NCBI RefSeq assembly: GCF_017562075.2
Contig: NC_054082.1
Coordinates: 56,772,136 to 56,836,135 of the forward strand
DNA: 64,000 bases
Direction of reading: 5' to 3'
DNA from: Anopheles merus
Taxonomy: Eukaryota > Arthropoda > Insecta > Diptera > Culicidae
Shown here: positions 57,451 through 64,000 of the stretch, in pieces
How positions within the stretch are numbered: the stretch's first letter is position 1
Layout of the letters: each line of letters opens with the position of its first letter
The notes under the pieces: generated by a model
Databases searched by the model: none
Seen by the model: the letters and a program-made list of their open reading frames with translations, nothing else
Told to the model about the DNA's origin: nothing
Translations under genes and position numbers: made by a program

Positions 57451-58312
57451 CGTGAGCAGGCCAACTAGATCCCTAGAGAGAGAGACCCATGACGCAACAA
57501 AATATCAAGTCTTGCGAGTTAATGACTGTACGACGTGACCGGACTAATCGTATATAAACTTAATCCAAAACCGACATTACTTCCTAAGGTGCCATAAACT
57601 TACGTCTTCTTTTTCTTCTTTTTGCCGTAACAACCTACGCGGTCATGCCAGCCTATATAGGCTTCGGAGACTTATATAATATGTCCACGCATACGGAAAG
57701 AAGGACTTTGCTTCAGGGAGACGATCTAGTTCGCAATCGATACAGTTCGGCCTTGTGGGAGCCAGTAAACCAATAACCATTTTAATCCGAGGATCATTTG
57801 ATCCAAAATTTATCGAATTGAAATCCGTACTTAAAGTAGACTAGCTTTTAATACTCTACATCTAAGGATCTAAAATATCTTTTCGAGCCGCAAGCAATCG
57901 TATGTATAAATTCGTCATCATTGTTCTAAGACGTTCTAGTCCAAATAAAAGACACCGAATGTTGTGGGCAGCCATACCGACCCCAGTACTTGCCGAGGCA
58001 GTTGCGCTGTCGCCGGTCAACGTCCAGGGTGACGACAGTGTGTCTTACAACCATGGTTACAAAGTTTAAAATAATGCACGACTAATTAACTATTCCTATG
58101 TGGTCCATGTCCGTAAGTCCTATTTTTGCTGTAAACAATGTTACACTGATATACAAAATGCATTGAATGTTAGTTCTGGTATATTGATGTCCAAATCGGA
58201 AAACAACAATAAAGCAATATTGAAAACTTTTTGTAAATGTAATGTATTAGTAAAATTAGTAAAAGTATTTTTTACATTTATTCGACACTGTTCCGTGTAC
58301 TTAAATATTTGT
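57451..58312. other. Spacer with SINE fragments between RTE relic and PolE2
   Basis: A reverse-oriented SINE head fragment lies at about 57486-57545 (gacccatgacgc ... gacgtgaccgg) and a SINE-like tail fragment at about 57603-57690. No gene is seen. AATAAA on the minus strand at 58277-58282 serves PolE2. Confidence 0.5.
58277..58282 (-). terminator. Polyadenylation signal of PolE2
   Basis: AATAAA on the minus strand, about 31 bases downstream of the stop codon at 58313-58315. Confidence 0.6.
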
Positions 58313-60029
58313 TTACTCCTCATCAGGTATTTGCGAATCTTCAACTGTTCTGCTGGAGGGATAATACACCTTAAATGCATATTTTGATTTCGGAAAGGAT
58401 CCCACATTCATAACAGTGCACTCCTGCTCAGTTGTATGAAAACCTTGACATGGATCCCCGATGACGATTAAATCAGGTAACGGATAGAGAGAGAGGGCAG
58501 CATCATAATTCCAGTGTGTAGGAAACGCAATCGGTGTTAAAGGCGCTAACGTGTTCTGATTAATAATTGTCCGGGCAAACTGCAGAGGTAACAAAATAAA
58601 AGCAATTACTACAAACTAATCGTTTCTCGATCGTTTTAGCTCTCTTAATACTCACATGCTCTTCCAATAGTCCTTCTTTGGGAAAATGTATCGTATTCCG
58701 ACACAATTTGGTTACCAAATCGGCACGACACACAACAATTTGTTGAGTACAGTATTGCAACCGGCACGGATTTGTGGTCAAAATAGTTCTAGGGAATCGT
58801 TTTTTCAGCTCTCCCGCTAAAGCTTCTGGTACAGGAGGTCGAGGTAAGATATTCGCAGCCGCCGGATCATCAATGGAAGGCACAATAACTAAATCGGTTT
58901 GCGATTTTAGCTTCTCACAACTGGACAATATTTCACCGAGCTTTACAAAGTGACCTTTTAGTGTGTAAACATTCTCGATGCTTCTTGCGAACGGTCCCAT
59001 TAGTACTATCGCTACTGGGGGGAAATCATCGTATCCTCTCAGCAATTGTTCCAACTTTTCCATCACGATCGGATTGTCAAGCCAACAGTCGGACAGAAAC
59101 ACAAGACTGTGCTCCACATTGGCTTTCTCCAAATCGTTTAGATTGCGAGAGTATTTCAGAAGCGTTTTTGAGGGACCACCCCAACTGTTCACGGTTCCAA
59201 AGAACGCTCTACTGTTAGTAGCAAGCTCCGGCATTGGAAATCCAATCTCCTCTACTTTCAATACACCGTCGCGATATTTACCGTACGCAAGCAAGAAACA
59301 TCCCTCACAAAACAGTCCCGGCGAGTAGGTTGCCGTGCTTATGTCGATCGGAATTGATCCAGTAGGATCTTCCAAATAATAACGACCTTCCGTTAGCTGC
59401 GTCAATAATCCCAGCAAGACAACATCGTTCATTTTCGAGGTTGAGAGTATATTCTCTACTTTCCGTAGGCTGAGTTTGTTTCTATTGCCCGGTGCCTCCA
59501 TGCCAGGTGTCGTGCGCTGGGAGAATGTTTCGTGGCGACTTGTCTTCTGCCACAGCAACCAGTATCGTTCTCGAATGTAGCTAGACTTACCATCCGGTGT
59601 AGCCAATAAACTTCTCTTGTTGGTGTCTGGCAGAAACTTTTTTTTCTCCACACAGTACACGAATGAAGGCACCTCGAAAGCACTGATGACACGGAAAATC
59701 GTCTCGCTATCATCTAATCCTGTGTTGTTTGCTTCCTTGATGGCCAGTTCTATGTGTTGTTTTTCTATAACCGGAAGGTTCAAACACTGCCCCTGCACAT
59801 GATTGGCCACATTCGTGATCCATTTCTTACGTTCTGCGTCGTCAAGAGGCTGAAGTTGTTGGGCAAGAAACGTGCTGGCCTCACTAAAACGAAATCCGGA
59901 CAACAACACCCCATAAAATAGTGTTTGTACGAAGAAAAACTAGAACAAGCATAAATACCTTCGAATCTGAAAACCTCCAAGCGAAAATCGGGAAACTATT
60001 TGCGATTTTAAGCGGTGTATTTCACTCAT
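58313..60029 (-). CDS. PolE2: DNA polymerase epsilon subunit 2 (B subunit), complete
   Basis: Three exons: 60029-59959, 59883-58656 and 58579-58313, encoding 521 residues (human POLE2 is about 527). Introns of 75 and 76 bp have gtattt..ttttag and gtgagt..ctgcag borders. Exon 1 (MSEIHRLKSQIVSRFSLGGF) joins in phase to SEASTFLAQQLQ. Family signatures include AFEVPSFVYCVEKKKFLP, VLLGLLTQLTEGRYYLEDPTG (OB fold), FLSDCWLDNP, ILPRPPVPE, TTNPCRLQYCTQQIVV and the C-terminal SFPKSKYAFKVYYPSSRTVE. It is the accessory subunit with an inactive phosphoesterase-like domain that binds the C-terminus of the catalytic subunit in the leading-strand replicase, in the nucleus. It is transcribed away from PolE1, 409 bp apart. 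Confidence 0.97.
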
Positions 60030-60438
60030 TTTCGTGTTTTGCCTATTACCAATATAATTTGACGCTACGGCCAAGCAAACAATCGCTTCTTGGCACATTA
60101 GCTGGTTATACACATAGCTCGAAACAACAGTCAAGTATCTACGGCACCTGCAAGATTATTGGTTTCTGTATTAATATTTGTTATCCTTTGGACAGCAAAA
60201 AAGGCAATCTTATAATAAATCTATTTCATTTTATAAAATGTGATATACTTACAAAAAACCATCAAATGTACGAAACAACGCTAAATACATTTTAACAACA
60301 ACGATTATTGCCGTGCATTGTGTATACGCAGCAGAATATTGACATTGACGGGACAACACCGTTTGGCGCGTAAATCAAGCTGTCAGTCTGGCTTTGTATG
60401 GCTATTGTTTTGGAAAGCGTAGCGAAGAGTTTGTGAAA
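60030..60438. promoter_or_regulatory. Shared divergent promoter region of PolE2 and PolE1
   Basis: Only 409 bp separate the two start codons, so both 5' UTRs and promoters must fit here. TTTGGCGC, a perfect E2F/DP consensus (TTTSSCGC), lies at 60362-60369, 70 bases upstream of the PolE1 ATG. E2F control is established for replication genes in flies. Control of both genes from this region is inference. Confidence 0.65.
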
Positions 60439-63400
60439 ATGTTTTCTACTAACACCGGAAAATTTAATGCTGAAAAGGCGGATGGGTAAGACTCGTCTTT
60501 GGCTCATGTATTAGCTGAAAGGGTGGCTAATTTAAGTGGAATCATTTTCTTACCAGCGATGATACGAATGAGATCGGATATCGACAATCCCGGGAGAATG
60601 ATCAAATCGACCAGAAATATGGATTCGAACGGGTGAAGGATACACAAGAACGTACAGGCTATCTCATCAACATACACTCGGTACGTCGTCATATGCTATT
60701 CATTATCAGCATGCTAAACCCCCTGTGCTAATAACTATTTACAGACGGAAATACTAAATGAAGATCGCCGACTGGTAGCCGCATTGGATATGTATTTCGT
60801 GCAAATGGACGGCAGTCGATATAAAACAACGGTCATATACGCGCCTTATTTGCTGCTGATTACGCGCGATGGAAATTCTCTAGAAGTGGCAAAGTTTTTA
60901 GGTAAAAAGTATTCTGGACAGCTGTTAAGTGTTGAGCACATCCAAAAAGAAGACCTGGATTTGCCGAATCACTTGAGCGGCTTAAAGCAGAACATGCTGA
61001 AACTTAGCTTTCCCAACACGACGCAAATGAATAAGGTAAAGCGAGATCTGTCCAGCGCGGTGCGTAAGAATCGAGAGCGCGAAAAGGCTAATACATATTA
61101 CATGCAAATGCTGAGTACGTCTCTATCGACGGCAATCCTTTACGACGGCATCGAGGCCGAAGGAAGTGGACCAAATCAGAATGTAGACTTTTACGATTAT
61201 ATCGTTGATATACGGGAACATGATGTACCGTACCATGTTCGAGTGTCAATTGATTTGAACATATTCTGTGGCACATGGTACACCGTCCGCTGCCGTGGTG
61301 GCGAAGAACCTCCCGTCATTACACCGCGTCCGGACATTCTCGATCGTCCTGAGCCGGTCATTCTTGCGTTCGACATAGAAACAACAAAGCTGCCGCTAAA
61401 GTTTCCAGACGCACAAACCGATCAAATCATGATGATTTCGTACATGATAGACGGCCAAGGATACCTGATCACGAATCGTGAGATCATTAGCGGTGATGTG
61501 AACGATTTTGAATACACTCCCAAACCGGAATTTGAAGGCAACTTTATCGTTTTCAACGAGCCTAACGAGCTGGGATTGCTGCAAAAATTTTTTGACCACG
61601 TGCTAGAGGTGAAACCACATATCTTTGTAACGTACAACGGTGACTTTTTCGATTGGCCTTTCGTTGAGGCGCGTGCAGCTGTCTACGATTTAGACATGAA
61701 GCGTGAGATTGGCTTCTCGAAGGTAAATGGGCGCGACGGAAATTACCTTTGCCGACCTGCGATGCATCTTGATTGCCTGTGCTGGGTGAAGCGCGATTCC
61801 TATCTTCCCGTTGGCTCGCAGGGATTGAAAGCTGTGGCAAAGAGTAAATTGCGCTACGACCCAGTCGAACTGGATCCCGAAGAAATGTGCCGTATGGCAG
61901 TAGAGCAACCACAAGTGTTGGCAAATTATTCAGTCTCAGATGCGGTGGCGACTTATTATCTGTATATGAAGTACGTTCATCCATTTATTTTCGCCCTGGC
62001 AACGATTATTCCAATGGAACCGGACGAAATTCTGCGGAAAGGTTCGGGAACGCTTTGCGAATCGTTGCTGATGAAAGAAGCGTTCAAGGTGAACATTGTA
62101 TTCCCTAACAAACAAGTTTCCGAGTTAAACAAGCTTACAAACGATGGACATGTGCTGGATTCTGAAACGTACGTAGGAGGCCACGTAGAAGCACTTGAGT
62201 CGGGCGTGTTTCGCGCTGACATCAGCACCCGCTTTCGACTGGATCCAGATATGATAAAACAGTTGCAAGAAAACGTGGACAAGGTGCTTGAACATGCAAT
62301 TGTCACCGAGGAAGGTGTACCGTTATCGGAAGTGACCAACTTTGAAGAAGTGAAAGCTGAAATATTGTCCGCGTTGCAGCAATTGTACGATATTCCAACT
62401 CGCTTAGAACAGCCGGTTATTTATCATCTAGATGTCGGGGCAATGTATCCGAACATCATTCTCACAAATCGGCTGCAACCGTCTTCAATGGTGAACGATG
62501 CGGATTGTGCTGCGTGTGATTTTAACAAACCAGGCGCACGTTGCAAGCGAGATATGGAATGGTTATGGCGTGGTGAAATGCTTCCTGCAAGCCGCAATGA
62601 ATTTCAGCGCATTCAGCAGCAGCTAGAAACTGAAAAATTTCCCCCACTTTTCCCAGGTGGTCCGCAACGCGCTTTTCACGAACTGTCACGAGAGGATCAG
62701 GCAAATTATGAGAAAAAGCGCCTGTCAGATTATTGCCGAAAAGCGTACAAGAAAACAAAAGTAACGCGATTGGAGACGCGAACATCCACCATCTGTCAAA
62801 AGGAAAACAGTTTCTACGTGGATACAGTACGAGCGTTTCGCGATCGTCGTTATGAATACAAAGCTCTAACGAAGGTCGCCAAGGCAGCCGTCACGGCGGC
62901 AGTGAAGAGTGGCGATGCTGGCGAAATAAAAGCCGCAAAAGGACGTGAGGTATTGTATGACTCACTGCAGCTTGCACACAAGTGTATTCTAAACTCATTC
63001 TATGGATATGTAATGCGCAAAGGTGCCCGTTGGCACAGTATGCCAATGGCCGGAATTGTCTGTTTGACTGGCTCAAACATCATTACGAAAGCTCGGGAAA
63101 TCATCGAACGCGTGGGAAGGCCACTTGAGCTGGACACCGATGGCATATGGTGTATCTTGCCGGCATCATTTCCGCAAGAATTTACGTTCCGAACTAATCA
63201 TCACAAGAAAAAAACGATCAATGTTTCCTACCCGAATGCCGTTCTTAATACGATGGTAAAGGATCACTTTACGAACGATCAGTACCACGTGCTGGAGCGA
63301 CCACACACTGCCGATGGTAAGCAAGCCGAATATTCGATACGCTCGGAGAACTCCATCTTTTTCGAAGTAGACGGGCCCTATCTGGCAATGGTGCTTCCTG

Positions 63401-64000
63401 CCGCCAAGGAGGAAGGTAAAAAATTGAAAAAACGATATGCAGTATTTAACTTTGACGGTTCATTGGCCGAACTGAAGGGGTTTGAGGTGAAGCGACGAGG
63501 CGAGCTCCAGTTGATAAAAATATTTCAGTCATCCGTTTTCGAAGCATTCTTGCAAGGGTCCACTCTGGAGCAGTGCTATGCTTCTGTAGCCAAAATCGCC
63601 GATTATTGGCTGGATGTATTGTACAGCAAAGGACACAATATGCCAGATAGTGAACTTTTTGAACTGATTTCCGAAAATCGTTCAATGTCACGTAAACTCG
63701 AGGATTATGGGGAACAGAAATCAACGTCCATTTCCACAGCGAAACGGTTGGCTGAATTTTTGGGCGATCAGATGGTAAAAGATGCAGGATTGGCTTGCAA
63801 ATTTATCATTTCTCGCAAACCGGAAGGAGCACCCGTGACGGAGCGGGCAATTCCTTTGGCAATATTTCAATCGGAAATAAGCGTTCGGAGACATTACTTA
63901 CGGCGCTGGCTGAAAGACAACACCATGGGTGATGCAGATATACGCGATGTTTTGGATTGGAACTACTACATCGAACGCTTGGGAGGAACGATACAAAAAA
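60439..64000 (+). CDS. PolE1: DNA polymerase epsilon catalytic subunit (N-terminal half, runs off window)
   Basis: Exons 60439-60485, 60557-60680 and 60745 to beyond 64000 give the first ~1142 codons of an expected ~2200. Introns of 71 and 64 bp have gtaag..taccag and gtacgt..ttacag borders. Early landmarks are YGFERVKDTQERTGYLINI and KEDLDLPNHLSGLK. The proofreading exonuclease carries FDIETT (D267, E269), NGDFFDWPFVEAR (from 355) and YSVSDAVATYYLY. The B-family polymerase has motif A YHLDVGAMYPN (D620), motif B KCILNSFYGYV (K803) and motif C LDTDGIWC (D854, D856). CAACDFNKPGARCKRDMEW includes cysteines of the epsilon-specific iron-sulfur site. All key residues are present. It copies the leading strand in the nucleus. 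Confidence 0.98.

Noticed and set aside
59921..60295. 124-codon plus-strand ORF between PolE2 and PolE1
   Set aside because: It overlaps PolE2 exon 1 in antisense and the shared promoter; no motif.

Overview
The window looks like a gene-poor, transposon-rich stretch of a dipteran genome, most likely an anopheline mosquito. The reasons are tRNA-derived SINEs of the SINE200 type with (GAA)n tails, very short introns (64-78 bp) in conserved genes, and an insect mix of I-, RTE-, Jockey-, Copia- and BEL-type retroelements with hAT-like elements. The species is inferred from the sequence; no database was searched.

Layout. (1) 1-12670 and 35128-47840 are two nearly identical copies, in the same orientation, of one ~12.7 kb block. 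The block carries SINEs, an RTE relic, two small secreted CS-alpha/beta peptide genes on the minus strand, a pogo-like MITE, and an I-type non-LTR retrotransposon that sits inside a terminal-inverted-repeat element. (2) In the first copy a BEL/Pao LTR element (12667-16909) interrupts the I-type element, and the contig then ends in a 100-N gap (16910-17009). (3) 17010-28186 is mostly non-coding, with MITEs, a hAT-type element with a perfect 8-bp target duplication, a SINE, microsatellites and two weak coding candidates. (4) 28187-30556 encodes a 789-residue single-pass, Thr-rich mucin-like membrane protein. (5) 30557-35127 shows no gene. (6) 48184-57450 is a nest of dead elements: a Copia element carrying a Gypsy-type solo LTR, a Jockey-type insertion, a chimeric 0.33-kb insertion and a (TA)n expansion, followed by an RTE relic split by a hAT-type element. 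(7) 58313-64000 holds the replicative DNA polymerase epsilon pair: PolE2 (minus strand, complete, 3 exons) and PolE1 (plus strand, first ~1142 codons), head to head with 409 bp between start codons and an E2F-type site in that interval.

How it works together. The PolE pair encodes two subunits of one enzyme, and its shared upstream region suggests coordinated S-phase expression. The two peptide genes share strand, TATA-box layout and exact cysteine spacing, so they look like diverged tandem paralogs. The duplicated block is the main caution. Its first copy is short of bases mainly in homopolymer runs, lies next to a scaffold gap and differs by one LTR insertion, so an unpurged alternative haplotype is as plausible as a true duplication. 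No CRISPR array, rRNA or convincing tRNA gene was seen. The strongest candidates for something new are the peptide pair, the mucin-like protein, the head-to-head PolE pair, and the chimeric RTE/hAT/Jockey segment copied into Copia.
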